From an uncultured Actinomycetaceae bacterium (GTDB taxonomy: Bacteria > Actinomycetota > Actinomycetes > Actinomycetales > Actinomycetaceae), in NCBI GenBank assembly GCA_902464405.1, contig CABQJD010000005.1:73975-137974 (forward strand): a stretch of 64,000 nucleotides of DNA. Reading direction: 5' to 3'. Below the pieces are notes generated by a model. It saw only the letters and a program-made list of their open reading frames with translations, was not told the DNA's origin and searched no databases. Made by a program: the position numbers and the translations under genes. Of this stretch, positions 1 through 9,223 are shown piece after piece. The stretch's first letter is position 1, and each line of letters begins with the position of its first letter.

Positions 1-357
1 GCTCGCGGAGCTAAATTTTTCAAAGAACAGCTTATGCCTCCTGGTGTGCCGTGGCCGTTGTATTTCATTATGGTGCCTCTGGAGTTTTTATCGACGTTTA
101 TTCTTCGCCCAGTCACCCTCACTATTCGTCTCCTTGCAAATATGATGGCAGGGCATTTTGTGCTTGTTTTATGTTTTCTCGGCACGCATTATCTCTATTT
201 CCAGATGAGTGGTCTTGCGGGGGGAATTCTGGGATCTTTCACGCTTCTCGGAGGTATCATTTTTGTTGCCTTTGAGCTTTTTATCGGTGCGTTGCAGGCA
301 TACATCTTTGCTATGCTTTCTGCGGCCTATATATCACTATCAGTCTCAGCTCACTGA
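1..357 (+). CDS. atpB: ATP synthase F0 subunit a (5' end outside window)
   Basis: C-terminal part of the membrane subunit a, which forms the proton half-channels of F-type ATP synthase against the c-ring. The reading frame is open from base 1, so the start lies upstream; about 118 residues are visible. The essential channel arginine sits in the stretch RLLANMMAGH, and the late helix carries the conserved FIGALQAYIF motif with its glutamine. Several hydrophobic helices are seen. It leads the operon atpBEFHAGDC in the usual order, and atpE follows after 45 bases with its own ribosome binding site. Identification is secure; only the N-terminal half is missing. Confidence 0.97.
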   Translation, partial: ARGAKFFKEQLMPPGVPWPLYFIMVPLEFLSTFILRPVTLTIRLLANMMAGHFVLVLCFLGTHYLYFQMSGLAGGILGSFTLLGGIIFVAFELFIGALQAYIFAMLSAAYISLSVSAH

Positions 358-402
358 CGTGCAGGTGAGATTTTAAGAAACAGAAACAAAAGGAAGAAAG
401 AA

Positions 403-612
403 ATGATCACTGGTAACATCGCCACCATTGGATATGGTCTTGCAGTTCTCGGTCCTGGTATCGGTATTGGTATTATCGGCGCCAAAAATCAGGAAGCTTC
501 GGCTCGTCAGCCAGAAATTAAAGGCTTCTTGCGCGTGAATATGTTCCTTTCTATCGCTTTTGCGGAAGCACTTGGTCTTCTTGGGCTTGTGGCTGGCTTT
601 GTCTTTGCGTGA
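403..612 (+). CDS. atpE: ATP synthase F0 subunit c
   Basis: 69-residue proteolipid that forms the rotating c-ring. It is a two-helix hairpin with a glycine-rich first helix (GPGIGIGIIG), the polar loop ARQPE near residues 34-38, and the ion-binding glutamate E55 in IAFAEALGLL. The residue after the glutamate is alanine rather than the serine/threonine typical of sodium-binding rings, so proton coupling is inferred. A purine-rich Shine-Dalgarno (aaaggaag) precedes the ATG. The stop codon overlaps the GTG start of atpF. Length is normal for the family. Confidence 0.97.
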   Translation: MITGNIATIGYGLAVLGPGIGIGIIGAKNQEASARQPEIKGFLRVNMFLSIAFAEALGLLGLVAGFVFA

Positions 613-1190
613 TAACTATGGCATCAGTACTGTTCCAATCAGCAGAAGGCAGTCACGTTTTCAGCGTGCTGGTTCCTGCTCTTCCTGATCTAATCTGGGG
701 GACGATTGCATTTGTGATCGTAGCCGTTGTGGTCTATAAGTTTGCGTGGCCTAGTTTTGCTGCTACGCTCGACGAACGCCGCGAGAAGATCGAATACGGA
801 CTTAAAGCTGCGCAAATCGCAAAAGCTGAGATTGCTGCTGAGCGCGAAGGACTTGCCAGTGAGGTTGCTCAAGCTCATCTTGAAGCAAACGATATTCGTG
901 AAAAAGCTCAGGCTAATGCAAAAAATATTGTGGCAGATGCTCAAACAAAGGCTCGTGGAGAAGCAGATAGCATTATCGGAGGTGCACACCTTCGTATCGC
1001 TGCAGATACTGAGGCCGCAAAGCGTACACTTCGAGCTGATGTTGGTACGATGGCAACGGAGCTTGCTGGGCGCATTGTTGGTGAAGCTATTAACGATGAA
1101 GCCCTTGCTCGCCGAGTAATCGACCGTTTTATTAGTGATCTTGAAGCTGAGCAAGCGAAAGAAGTATCTGCTATCGGGCAGGAGAAATAA
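609..1190 (+). CDS. atpF: ATP synthase F0 subunit b
   Basis: 193-residue peripheral stalk subunit. One membrane helix (about residues 24-45, ending KFAWPSF) is followed by a long charged, alanine-rich helix that would form the stator coiled coil. The GTG at 609 overlaps the atpE stop; an in-frame ATG at 618 is an alternative start, and neither has a strong Shine-Dalgarno, so translational coupling to atpE is likely. It is a stand-alone b subunit, not fused to delta as in mycobacteria. Confidence 0.95.
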   Translation: MITMASVLFQSAEGSHVFSVLVPALPDLIWGTIAFVIVAVVVYKFAWPSFAATLDERREKIEYGLKAAQIAKAEIAAEREGLASEVAQAHLEANDIREKAQANAKNIVADAQTKARGEADSIIGGAHLRIAADTEAAKRTLRADVGTMATELAGRIVGEAINDEALARRVIDRFISDLEAEQAKEVSAIGQEK

Positions 1191-1192
1191 GT

Positions 1193-2011
1193 ATGCGTCT
1201 CGGGAGTGAAACCGCATACCGTACAGCATTGGAAAGCTGGGAAGCGCTGTTGCAGGAGAAGAGTGCTGGCGAATCAGAGTTTGCACAGGAGCTTTTTGCC
1301 ATCGCTGATACGCTGACGAATGCTCCATCGTTGACGGCTGCTCTCGAAGATGGAGCACGCGATTCAGATGCGCGCGCAAAACTTGCTGCAGATGTACTTG
1401 AGGGAAAAGTCTGTGGAGAAGTCGAAGATCTTGTGATAGGGCTGGCGCGATCTGTATGGAGCGAAAACGGCGATCTGCTTCGAGCAGTCGAGATTCTTGC
1501 AGTGCAGACTCTCCTGATAGGTGCTCAGAGAGAAGGTGTGCTGGATCAGGTAGAGTCTGAGCTGTATGAGATGAAGAATGTGCTTGTGTGTGAGCGTGAG
1601 TTGCGTAATCTCCTCACTGATGAGCAGTATGGCGTGGCAGATCGTCAGCGTTTGGCACATCAGATAATGCCAAATCTCACCGCATATTCTCGCTTGCTTC
1701 TCGAGCGTGCAGTCGATCTCAGCCATCGCTGCAGTGTACGGCTAACGATTGCCAAATATCTTGAGTGTGCTGGTGAGCGGGGAGAACATCTCGTTGCAAG
1801 CGTCACAGCAGCAATCCCGCTGACGGCAGAGCAAGAGCAGCGCTTGGCAGCTGTGCTTATAAAGAAGTATGGCAAAGAAGTGCGTATACATACCACGATT
1901 GATACGTCTGTAGTTGGTGGTGTGCGGATTCTCGTTGGCACTGATGTGATTGAGGGGACGATCGCGAGCCGTTTGGCTGCGGTTAAAGAAGTATTTAGTA
2001 ACGGACGTTAA
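1193..2011 (+). CDS. atpH: ATP synthase F1 subunit delta
   Basis: 272-residue delta subunit that joins the peripheral stalk to the top of the F1 head. The C-terminal end carries the recognisable OSCP/delta signature (IDTSVVGGVRILVGTDVIEG). It is much longer than the roughly 180-residue enterobacterial protein, as is usual for actinobacterial delta subunits, the extra length being in the helical N-terminal part. It starts two bases after the atpF stop and is followed by a 74-base gap, the widest inside the operon, before atpA. Confidence 0.94.
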   Translation: MRLGSETAYRTALESWEALLQEKSAGESEFAQELFAIADTLTNAPSLTAALEDGARDSDARAKLAADVLEGKVCGEVEDLVIGLARSVWSENGDLLRAVEILAVQTLLIGAQREGVLDQVESELYEMKNVLVCERELRNLLTDEQYGVADRQRLAHQIMPNLTAYSRLLLERAVDLSHRCSVRLTIAKYLECAGERGEHLVASVTAAIPLTAEQEQRLAAVLIKKYGKEVRIHTTIDTSVVGGVRILVGTDVIEGTIASRLAAVKEVFSNGR

Positions 2012-2085
2012 AATGTCAAAGGTGCGGGGCAACGCCTAAACTGTAGATGAGGTTGGCGTTATCCGCTTCGAGCGAAGGATAGATA

Positions 2086-3711
2086 ATGGCGGAAATAACG
2101 ATCCAGCCAGACGAGATTCGGGCTGCCCTCGATTCTTTTGTAAGCTCTTACGAGCCTGCGAAAGTTGCAAGCGAGGAAGTAGGGCACGTGATTCTCACGG
2201 CCGATGGTATTGCGCGTGTAGACGGGCTGCCGAGTGCAATGGCAAACGAGTTATTGAAGTTTGACGACGGTACCTTGGGTTTGGCGATGAACCTTGAGGA
2301 GCGCAGTATTGGCGTTGTGGTGCTCGGCGATTTCTCCAATATCGAAGAAGGTATGGCAGTGCGTCGCACAGGTGAAGTGTTGTCTGTACCAGTCGGCGAA
2401 GGTTACCTTGGCCGCGTCGTTGATCCTTTAGGTAAACCACTCGATGGTTTGGGCGATATTACTGATATGGAAGGCTTGCGTGCTCTTGAGCTGCAGGCTC
2501 CAGGCGTAATGATGCGTCAAAGCGTAAGCGAACCGCTGCAGACAGGTATTAAAGCAATCGATGCCATGATCCCGATTGGGCGCGGGCAGCGTCAGCTTAT
2601 TATTGGAGATAGAAAAACTGGCAAGACAGCTCTCGCTATCGATACTATTCTCAACCAGAAAGCGAACTGGGAATCAGGCGATCCGAAGAAACAGGTTCGC
2701 TGTATTTACGTTGCCGTGGGGCAAAAAGGCTCAACAATTGCAGAAGTCCGTTCCACTCTTGAGAAAAACGATGCGCTCAAATACACCACAATTGTGGCGT
2801 CTCCAGCTTCTGATCCTGCTGGCTTTAAATATCTCGCTCCTTATACGGGATCTGCTATCGGGCAGCACTGGATGTATCAAGGCAAACATGTTTTGATTGT
2901 TTTTGACGATCTTTCTAAGCAGGCTGAGGCGTATCGTGCTGTGTCGCTGCTTTTGCGTCGTCCACCAGGGCGTGAGGCTTATCCAGGCGATGTGTTCTAT
3001 CTGCATTCTCGCCTTTTGGAGCGGTGTGCGAAATTGAGTGACGAGCTTGGCGGCGGCTCGATGACGGGTCTGCCGATTATCGAAACGAAAGCAAATGACG
3101 TATCTGCCTATATTCCGACAAACGTCATCTCAATTACCGATGGGCAGATATTCTTGCAGTCAGATTTGTTTAACGCAAACCAGCGCCCAGCTGTCGACGT
3201 GGGTATTTCGGTATCGCGCGTGGGCGGCGATGCTCAGGTGAAAGCGATGAAGAAGGTGGCTGGCACACTAAAAATTACGCTAGCTCAGTATCGTGCTCAG
3301 GCGGCATTTGCAATGTTTGCATCCGATCTGGATGCTGCTACTCAGCAGCAGCTCACTCGGGGTGCGCGTCTGATGGAACTGCTCAAGCAGCCGCAGTACA
3401 CCCCATATCCAGTGGAAGATCAGATTGCTTCGGTTTGGGCTGGTACACATGGGTATCTCGACGATATCCCAGTAGAGCAGGTTCATGCTTTTGAAGAAGG
3501 CTTACTCAATCATCTGCGTTTGAATACGGCGGTATTGGCAACACTTGCTGAAACTGGCGTTATGGATGAGCAGACGGAGAATCTTCTCAAGGCGGCGGTG
3601 GAAGAATTCCACAAAGAATTTGCAGTGGCTTATGGTCTCGTTCCTGAGGATGATGAACAGCCAGAGGCTGTGAAGAGCCAAGAGCAGATCGTGCGCACGA
3701 AGCGAGGCTGA
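2086..3711 (+). CDS. atpA: ATP synthase F1 subunit alpha
   Basis: 541-residue non-catalytic nucleotide-binding subunit of F1. Visible landmarks are the Walker A loop GDRKTGKTA (about residues 174-182), the acidic strand VLIVFDDLSKQ, and the family signature ISVSRVGGDAQ. Length and domain order (beta-barrel, nucleotide-binding, helical C-terminus) fit the family. The ATG lies in a GATAATGGCGGAA context after a 74-base leader; the atpG GTG follows one base after the stop. Confidence 0.98.
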   Translation: MAEITIQPDEIRAALDSFVSSYEPAKVASEEVGHVILTADGIARVDGLPSAMANELLKFDDGTLGLAMNLEERSIGVVVLGDFSNIEEGMAVRRTGEVLSVPVGEGYLGRVVDPLGKPLDGLGDITDMEGLRALELQAPGVMMRQSVSEPLQTGIKAIDAMIPIGRGQRQLIIGDRKTGKTALAIDTILNQKANWESGDPKKQVRCIYVAVGQKGSTIAEVRSTLEKNDALKYTTIVASPASDPAGFKYLAPYTGSAIGQHWMYQGKHVLIVFDDLSKQAEAYRAVSLLLRRPPGREAYPGDVFYLHSRLLERCAKLSDELGGGSMTGLPIIETKANDVSAYIPTNVISITDGQIFLQSDLFNANQRPAVDVGISVSRVGGDAQVKAMKKVAGTLKITLAQYRAQAAFAMFASDLDAATQQQLTRGARLMELLKQPQYTPYPVEDQIASVWAGTHGYLDDIPVEQVHAFEEGLLNHLRLNTAVLATLAETGVMDEQTENLLKAAVEEFHKEFAVAYGLVPEDDEQPEAVKSQEQIVRTKRG

Positions 3712-3712
3712 C

Positions 3713-4636
3713 GTGGCGGGTGCACAGCGTATTTTCAAACAAAAGATTCGAGCGACATCAACGCTTGAAAAAGTCTTTCGTGCGATGGAGCTTATTGCTG
3801 CTTCTCGTATAGCAAAGGCTCGTGACGCTGCGCTCGGCCAGGATCCATATACCCAAGCCTTGATTAAATCGATTCGCATGGTTGCGAGTGATGCGCAAAA
3901 TACGCATCCGCTCGTCACCGAACGGACTGATACCAACAAAGTTGTGGTGCTCGTGGTCACGAGTGACCGCGGTATGGCTGGCGCTTATTCTTCGTCTGTG
4001 CTTCGTGCTGCTGATAAATTTATCAACGAACTGCGCGAACAAGGTAAAGAGCCTGTTTTGTATGTGTGCGGGAGGCGCGGCGATAGCTATTATCGCTTCC
4101 GAGGAATGCCAGTAGTGAAAAGCTGGGTGGGGCAATCAGATAAGCCTAGTGACGAGCTATCGCACGAGATTGCTAGTACTCTTCTCGAACGCTTTTTAGC
4201 TCCAGCAGATGAAGGCGGTGTGGCAGAACTCCATGTGGTCTACACTCGTTTTATTTCGATGGTCACGCAACACGTGCATATTCGCCGTATGCTTCCCCTG
4301 CAGGTTGTGGATGCTCCTGCGCAGATAGGGGCAAGCAGCGTGGAAGGCGCAGCAGAAAATTCTGCTCCTCTTTATGAATACGAGCCTTCTGCTCAGCATG
4401 TGTTCGATGCCTTGCTTCCCATGTTTATTGGGGTGCGTATCCGCGGCATTCTTTTAATGGCTGCTGCTTCAGAGCTTGCTGCTCGGCAGCAGGCAATGCA
4501 TTCTGCCACGGATAATGCACAGGAACTTATTCGCAAATATACGCGCTTGGCGAATAACGCGCGCCAGGCAGAAATCACCACAGAAATCACAGAAATTATT
4601 TCTGGCGCAGATGCGCTGGGCAAGAACGAAGGATAA
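3713..4636 (+). CDS. atpG: ATP synthase F1 subunit gamma
   Basis: 307-residue central rotor shaft. The N-terminal helix (FKQKIRATSTLEKVFRAMEL) and the C-terminal helix (TRLANNARQAEITTEITEII) form the family's conserved coiled coil, with the SDRGMAGAYSS segment between. It begins with GTG one base after the atpA stop, which implies coupled translation; atpD begins three bases after its stop. Confidence 0.97.
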   Translation: MAGAQRIFKQKIRATSTLEKVFRAMELIAASRIAKARDAALGQDPYTQALIKSIRMVASDAQNTHPLVTERTDTNKVVVLVVTSDRGMAGAYSSSVLRAADKFINELREQGKEPVLYVCGRRGDSYYRFRGMPVVKSWVGQSDKPSDELSHEIASTLLERFLAPADEGGVAELHVVYTRFISMVTQHVHIRRMLPLQVVDAPAQIGASSVEGAAENSAPLYEYEPSAQHVFDALLPMFIGVRIRGILLMAAASELAARQQAMHSATDNAQELIRKYTRLANNARQAEITTEITEIISGADALGKNEG

Positions 4637-4639
4637 CTA

Positions 4640-6100
4640 ATGACCGCTGAAGATACAGAAAAGAAAATCTCCACTGGCCGTATTGTGCAGGTGGTCGGTG
4701 CGGTGGTAGACGTCGAGTTTCCTCCAGATGCCATGCCCGAGATCAATAACGCACTCACTGTCGAAGCAGCTCTGGATGGGCAGGGAGAAGGGTCGTCACG
4801 CCTGAAGATGACGCTTGAGGTAGCTCAGCATCTTGGCAACAACATCGTGCGTACAATTGCTATGAAACCAACTGATGGGCTTGTACGTGGGGCTGTGGTA
4901 GAGGATACGGGAAGCCCGATCACGGTTCCCGTGGGAGATATCACTAAAGGTCACGTCTTCAACGTTGTGGGTGAACCGCTCAACTTGAAAGACGGTGAAA
5001 AGTTTGAAGTGAAAGAGCGTTGGCCGATTCATCGCAGTGCTCCTACTTTTGATCAGCTTGAGCCAGAAACCAAGATGTTTGAAACCGGCATTAAGGTAAT
5101 TGACTTGCTCACTCCGTATGTGCAAGGTGGCAAGATTGGTCTTTTCGGCGGCGCTGGCGTAGGCAAGACGGTTTTGATTCAAGAGCTTATTCAGCGTGTG
5201 GCTCTCGATCATGGTGGCGTTTCTGTATTTGCTGGTGTTGGGGAGCGCACTCGTGAGGGCAACGATCTTATTCACGAGATGGAAGATGCGGGTGTGCTCG
5301 ATAAGACTGCGCTTGTGTTTGGGCAGATGGATGAGCCTCCGGGGGTTCGTCTGCGTATTGCTCTTTCTGGGCTGACGATGGCAGAGTACTTCCGCGATGT
5401 GCAAAACCAAGATGTGCTGCTCTTCATCGACAATATCTTCCGTTTCACCCAAGCTGGTTCTGAGGTATCAACACTGCTTGGTCGCATGCCTTCTGCAGTG
5501 GGATATCAGCCAACGTTGGCTGATGAAATGGGAGCTTTGCAGGAGCGTATTACATCAACTCGAGGGCATTCGATTACGTCGCTCCAGGCAATCTATGTGC
5601 CAGCTGACGACTATACAGACCCTGCTCCTGCAACCACATTTGCTCATCTGGATGCTACCACGGAGCTATCGCGCGATATCGCCTCGCGTGGTCTTTATCC
5701 GGCTGTGGATCCTCTTGCATCTACTTCACGTATTCTCGATCCTCAGTATGTCGGCAAAGAACATTATGAAGTAGCGACGCGCGTCAAGGCGATTCTTCAA
5801 AAGAATAAAGAGCTGCAGGATATTATTTCTATTCTCGGTGTGGACGAGCTTTCTGAAGAAGATAAAGTTACAGTGGCTCGCGCTCGCCGTATCGAACAGT
5901 ATCTTTCGCAGAATACATATACAGCTATGAAGTTTACAGGTGTGGAAGGTTCCACTGTGCCGATTGCTGAAACAGTTGAGGCATTCCGCCGCATTGCTGA
6001 CGGTGAATATGATCAGGTGCCCGAGCAGGCGTTCTTTAATATCGGCGGCATTGACGATATTGAGCGCGCGTGGCATAAGATCCAGAAGGATATGGCCTAA
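4640..6100 (+). CDS. atpD: ATP synthase F1 subunit beta
   Basis: 486-residue catalytic subunit of F1. It shows the Walker A loop GGAGVGKTV, the catalytic GERTREGNDL region, the Walker B strand VLLFIDNIFRF, and the conserved PSAVGYQPTL segment. Its ATG is three bases after atpG and its stop shares a base with the atpC start (TAATG), so translation is coupled through to atpC. Confidence 0.98.
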   Translation: MTAEDTEKKISTGRIVQVVGAVVDVEFPPDAMPEINNALTVEAALDGQGEGSSRLKMTLEVAQHLGNNIVRTIAMKPTDGLVRGAVVEDTGSPITVPVGDITKGHVFNVVGEPLNLKDGEKFEVKERWPIHRSAPTFDQLEPETKMFETGIKVIDLLTPYVQGGKIGLFGGAGVGKTVLIQELIQRVALDHGGVSVFAGVGERTREGNDLIHEMEDAGVLDKTALVFGQMDEPPGVRLRIALSGLTMAEYFRDVQNQDVLLFIDNIFRFTQAGSEVSTLLGRMPSAVGYQPTLADEMGALQERITSTRGHSITSLQAIYVPADDYTDPAPATTFAHLDATTELSRDIASRGLYPAVDPLASTSRILDPQYVGKEHYEVATRVKAILQKNKELQDIISILGVDELSEEDKVTVARARRIEQYLSQNTYTAMKFTGVEGSTVPIAETVEAFRRIADGEYDQVPEQAFFNIGGIDDIERAWHKIQKDMA

Positions 6101-6369
6101 TGAAGCTTCAGATTGTCTCTCGTACAGGAGCTATTTTTGAAGGTGACGTGAGCGAAGTTGTGGTGCCGGCAACCGAGGGGGAGCTGGGAATTCTTCCAGG
6201 GCATACTCCGCTTCTTGCCATTTTAGTGCCAGGTACGGTTCGTTTCGTCACGTCAGATGGAATGCGGCATACATTTGAGACCGCCAATGGTTTGGTGACG
6301 CTCGAAGACGACGAAATTGTTGTCGTGGTAGATGCTGGAAAAGAAGCAGCAAGTGTGAAGGCTGTCTAG
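6100..6369 (+). CDS. atpC: ATP synthase F1 subunit epsilon
   Basis: 89-residue epsilon subunit. It keeps the N-terminal beta-sandwich (LQIVSRTGAIFEGDVSEVVV, GELGILPGHTPLL) but is short: the C-terminal helical hairpin found in about 135-residue homologues is missing, as is common in actinobacteria. That hairpin is the inhibitory element in other bacteria, so regulation by it would be weak or absent here (inference). Start and stop overlap both neighbours by one base (atpD TAATG, nucS TAGTG). Confidence 0.94.
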   Translation: MKLQIVSRTGAIFEGDVSEVVVPATEGELGILPGHTPLLAILVPGTVRFVTSDGMRHTFETANGLVTLEDDEIVVVVDAGKEAASVKAV

Positions 6370-7094
6370 TGCGCATCGTTATTGCTGATTGTTCAGTCGA
6401 TTATTCTGGGCGGCTCGATGCGCACCTTGAGCGTGCAACACGAGTGCTTATGCTGAAGGTAGATGGCTCCGTGCTTATTCATTCAGATGGTGGTTCTTAT
6501 AAACCGCTGAATTGGATGAGCCCGCCATGTGTGATGCGCGTGCGTACACCAGAGCAGAGCGCGGGGCAGGAACCTGATTCGCTCTCAGGTGATTGTGATG
6601 GTAGCGTCACAGAAATTTGGGAAGTTCAGCATCAAAAGAGTAATGATCGTCTTGAAATCAGCATCTATGAGGTCTTTGCCAGCGTTGAGCGTGATCTTGG
6701 TATTGAGCCTGGGCTGGTTAAAGATGGTGTGGAGGCGCATCTCCAGGAGCTTTTAGCAGCTCAAGTTGAACGGCTTGGCGCTGGTATGACGTTAGTGCGC
6801 CGCGAGTATCCTACGGCAATCGGACCAGTGGATCTGATGGTGCTCGATTCTAACGGCGAACATATTGCTGTTGAGGTAAAGCGCCGAGGTGAAATTGATG
6901 GAGTAGAGCAGCTCACGCGCTATCTAGATCTGCTCAGCCGCGATTCCACATTGACTCCTATTCGCGGCATTTATGCAGCTCAAGAGATTAAACCGCAGGC
7001 TCGCACTCTTGCTGAAGATCGCGGGATTGAATGTGTGATTCTCGATTATGCCGAGATGAGAGGGATTGACTGCCCAGAAGACCGCCTCTTCTAA
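6369..7094 (+). CDS. nucS: Mismatch-specific endonuclease NucS/EndoMS
   Basis: 241-residue nuclease that in actinobacteria and archaea cuts both strands at mismatches and serves in place of MutS/MutL. The N-terminal DNA-binding/dimerisation half starts MRIVIADCSVDYSGRL. The C-terminal RecB-like catalytic core has GPVDLMVLD followed by IAVEVKRRG, giving the metal/catalytic set D155, E169 and K171. The extreme C-terminus EDRLF resembles a short sliding-clamp binding tail (inference). The GTG start overlaps the atpC stop by one base, so it is co-transcribed with ATP synthase, a placement known in other actinobacteria. No mutS or mutL is in this window. Confidence 0.93.
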   Translation: MRIVIADCSVDYSGRLDAHLERATRVLMLKVDGSVLIHSDGGSYKPLNWMSPPCVMRVRTPEQSAGQEPDSLSGDCDGSVTEIWEVQHQKSNDRLEISIYEVFASVERDLGIEPGLVKDGVEAHLQELLAAQVERLGAGMTLVRREYPTAIGPVDLMVLDSNGEHIAVEVKRRGEIDGVEQLTRYLDLLSRDSTLTPIRGIYAAQEIKPQARTLAEDRGIECVILDYAEMRGIDCPEDRLF

Positions 7095-7192
7095 TGATGA
7101 GGTGGCGGCATCTAATCGCTCGTCGTCATTCTTTACTATTGCAGATTGCGTCTATTCTCTTTTGCGCTCTTGTGCTTCTCTTCTTATCTTAG
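7094..7192 (+). CDS. Possible 32-residue single-pass membrane peptide
   Basis: A short open frame whose ATG overlaps the nucS stop (TAATG), as the adjacent operon genes do. The predicted peptide has a basic start (MMRWRHLIARRH) followed by an unbroken hydrophobic run (LLLQIASILFCALVLLFLS) ending at the stop, a plausible single membrane helix with positive-inside topology. There is no recognised family. Support is only the coupled start and the sharp basic/hydrophobic pattern; it could be chance. Confidence 0.4.
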   Translation: MMRWRHLIARRHSLLLQIASILFCALVLLFLS

Positions 7193-7219
7193 ATGCAGCT
7201 CGCGTGATACCGTGAATAT

Positions 7220-7996
7220 ATGACTATGCTTTCTTATCGCCGTTCAGGACCAGAATCTCAGTGCCCGCTTGTGCTAATTCATGCTTTGCCGCTTAATTCC
7301 CATATGTGGGATTCTGTGCGCAGTGAGCTGTCTGATATTGATGTTGTGACGCCTGACGCGCCTGGTTTTGGAGATAGCCCTGCTGGAGTGGAATTTGGTG
7401 AGCCTTCAATTTCTTCATATGCTCAAGCGTTGTATGAGCTTACTCAGAGTCTAGGTGTGAATCGTCTTGTGCTCGGCGGTCTTTCGATGGGAGGGGCTGT
7501 GTGCGCAGAATTTGTGGCGCAGCATCCTCGGATGGTTGCAGGGCTGGCATTGATGGATACGAATATCAATGCCGATACGCCGCAACAGCGTGAAAACAGG
7601 CTTCGAATAGCTGCGATAGCGGAATCAGGGCATGGCTATAGCGCAGTAGAAAAATGGTCTGAGACGATGCTCTCTAGCGAAGCTAGCGCACAGCTTCGCG
7701 CTCAGATCGATGATGAGTTGAAAGTATTGCCTAATGATGGTTTGGCTTATCAGCAGCGCGCAATGGCTGGTCGCGTAGATCGTGCCGACTCCGTGGCTCG
7801 TGTAGAAGGTCCAGTGTTTTTAGGGCGCGGAGACCAAGATCCAACGTGTTCTGCCGAATACCTGATGAATCTCGCTCTTTTAGCGCGCTGCCCAAGGATT
7901 GTGGAATTTAGCCCAGCCAGCCATTTTTCAGCGAATGAGCAGCCTTCGCAGGTAGCAAGCTTTTTGCGTTCTCTCTATGAAGCGAGCGTAAAATAG
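7220..7996 (+). CDS. Alpha/beta hydrolase
   Basis: 258-residue cytosolic alpha/beta hydrolase with no signal peptide. The oxyanion region is IHALPLNSHMW (about residues 20-30), the nucleophile elbow is GGLSMGG with S89, the acid is probably D205 or D207 in GRGDQDPT, and the histidine is H235 in SPASHFS. These form a complete triad. Substrate cannot be read from sequence; 3-oxoadipate enol-lactonase-like and esterase relatives look alike. It stands 125 bases after nucS on the same strand with no clear terminator between, so read-through from the atp operon is possible. Confidence 0.85.
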   Translation: MTMLSYRRSGPESQCPLVLIHALPLNSHMWDSVRSELSDIDVVTPDAPGFGDSPAGVEFGEPSISSYAQALYELTQSLGVNRLVLGGLSMGGAVCAEFVAQHPRMVAGLALMDTNINADTPQQRENRLRIAAIAESGHGYSAVEKWSETMLSSEASAQLRAQIDDELKVLPNDGLAYQQRAMAGRVDRADSVARVEGPVFLGRGDQDPTCSAEYLMNLALLARCPRIVEFSPASHFSANEQPSQVASFLRSLYEASVK

Positions 7997-8095
7997 CACA
8001 CTTCTTACTTGAATATGAATGCCTCGTTCTTTTTCTCTTTTTCTCTCTTCTAAAAATGAGGTGCAAAGCGCGTATCTGCCAAACTTTCACTGCCC

Positions 8096-9223
8096 TTAAT
8101 TTTCTTTGTGAGTGACGATTGATCCTGTGCTGGTGCTCAAGAGCGCGCGCATATCTTCGATGTAGGAAATGAGAGTTGCGCGCTGAGTTTCGAGAGAATC
8201 AACGTATGCGCGGGCACTTTCTCGCTGAGCTTTGCTTTCTTCTTCTGCTGCACCCTGAATATGTGCTGCTTTAGTTTGTGCTTGGTTCATAATCTCAGCA
8301 GCTTCTGTGCGTGCCCTTTTAATAATGGCTTCTGCTTCATCTGCTGCTTGGTGCGTGACGGCATTAGCGGCATCTACTGCAGCTTGATGTTGAGCTTCTG
8401 CTGTAGCGAGTGCTTCCTGAGATGCGTTGATGCGTGCTTGTGCTTCATCGCGTGCTTGTGATTCTTGTGCGGAAAGTTCCTCCATAAGTTCACGTTTCAT
8501 ATGAGCAGCTTGCGCTTGTGCTTGTGCATGTATTTCGGATACTTCTTTTTCCGCTTCGCTCTTTATTTTTGTGACGTACTGCTCTGCGTTGCTTGTAAGC
8601 GCTGCGATTTCTTTATCGGCTTGTGCACGCATCGCCGTCACTTCTTCAGCCGTGTCTGCACGAAGTTTTTCTGCCTCAAATTTCGCTTGAGTGAGTAGAG
8701 ACTGTGCTTGTGCTTGAGCTTGGGCAAGAGTATTTTCACTTTCGCGCGTTGTGCGATCGGTAAGCTCCTGGGCGTTTCGTGTGGAGGTCGTCTCTCGTGC
8801 CTGAGCCTGAGCCTGAGCATTCGTGAGGATTTGCTCTGCCTCTTCTTTGGCCTCAGCCAAGCGTGCTGAGCAGGTTTCTTCGGTTTGCGAGGTGACGATA
8901 TCGGCATTTTTTTGGGCAGACGCGATAATCGATTCGGCATCGGATCGGGCACGAGTCATCACGTCTAAGGCTTGTTCTTCCGCAGAGCGCAAAAGCCTCT
9001 CAATGCGTGATCCCAAGCCAGAATAGGAGGGTTGCCCAACTTCGCCTAGCTCTTCTTGTGCTTGTGCAAGTTCTCCAGAGATTTGCAAGACTGTTAAATC
9101 TAGGTGTGCAACTTGTTCTCGAGCTTGGCTGAGTTGATGTTCAAGAGAAGAGATTGCCTCATCGACCTGAGCGCGGTCATACCCGCGCATTACGAGTGAA
9201 AACTGTGTTTTTTCTTCTGCCAT
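8096..9223 (-). CDS. DivIVA-domain coiled-coil protein
   Basis: About 375 residues. The N-terminus (KTQFSLVMRGYDRAQVDEAI) is a DivIVA/GpsB-type membrane-curvature domain. The rest is almost entirely Ala/Glu/Gln/Arg-rich coiled coil with recurrent QAQAQAQ tracts, resembling actinobacterial polar or cytoskeletal coiled-coil proteins (Wag31/Scy/FilP type). The ATG at 9223 is chosen because GGAG lies eight bases upstream; an in-frame ATG at 9277 would add 18 unrelated residues. A role in polar growth or scaffold formation is inferred; it is probably not the main wag31, which normally lies in the division cluster. Confidence 0.82.
   Translation of the reverse strand: MAEEKTQFSLVMRGYDRAQVDEAISSLEHQLSQAREQVAHLDLTVLQISGELAQAQEELGEVGQPSYSGLGSRIERLLRSAEEQALDVMTRARSDAESIIASAQKNADIVTSQTEETCSARLAEAKEEAEQILTNAQAQAQARETTSTRNAQELTDRTTRESENTLAQAQAQAQSLLTQAKFEAEKLRADTAEEVTAMRAQADKEIAALTSNAEQYVTKIKSEAEKEVSEIHAQAQAQAAHMKRELMEELSAQESQARDEAQARINASQEALATAEAQHQAAVDAANAVTHQAADEAEAIIKRARTEAAEIMNQAQTKAAHIQGAAEEESKAQRESARAYVDSLETQRATLISYIEDMRALLSTSTGSIVTHKEN

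Noticed and set aside
690..1379. 229-codon frame on the minus strand opposite atpF/atpH
   Set aside because: It lies wholly opposite two clear ATP synthase genes and has cysteine/serine-rich content without any domain.
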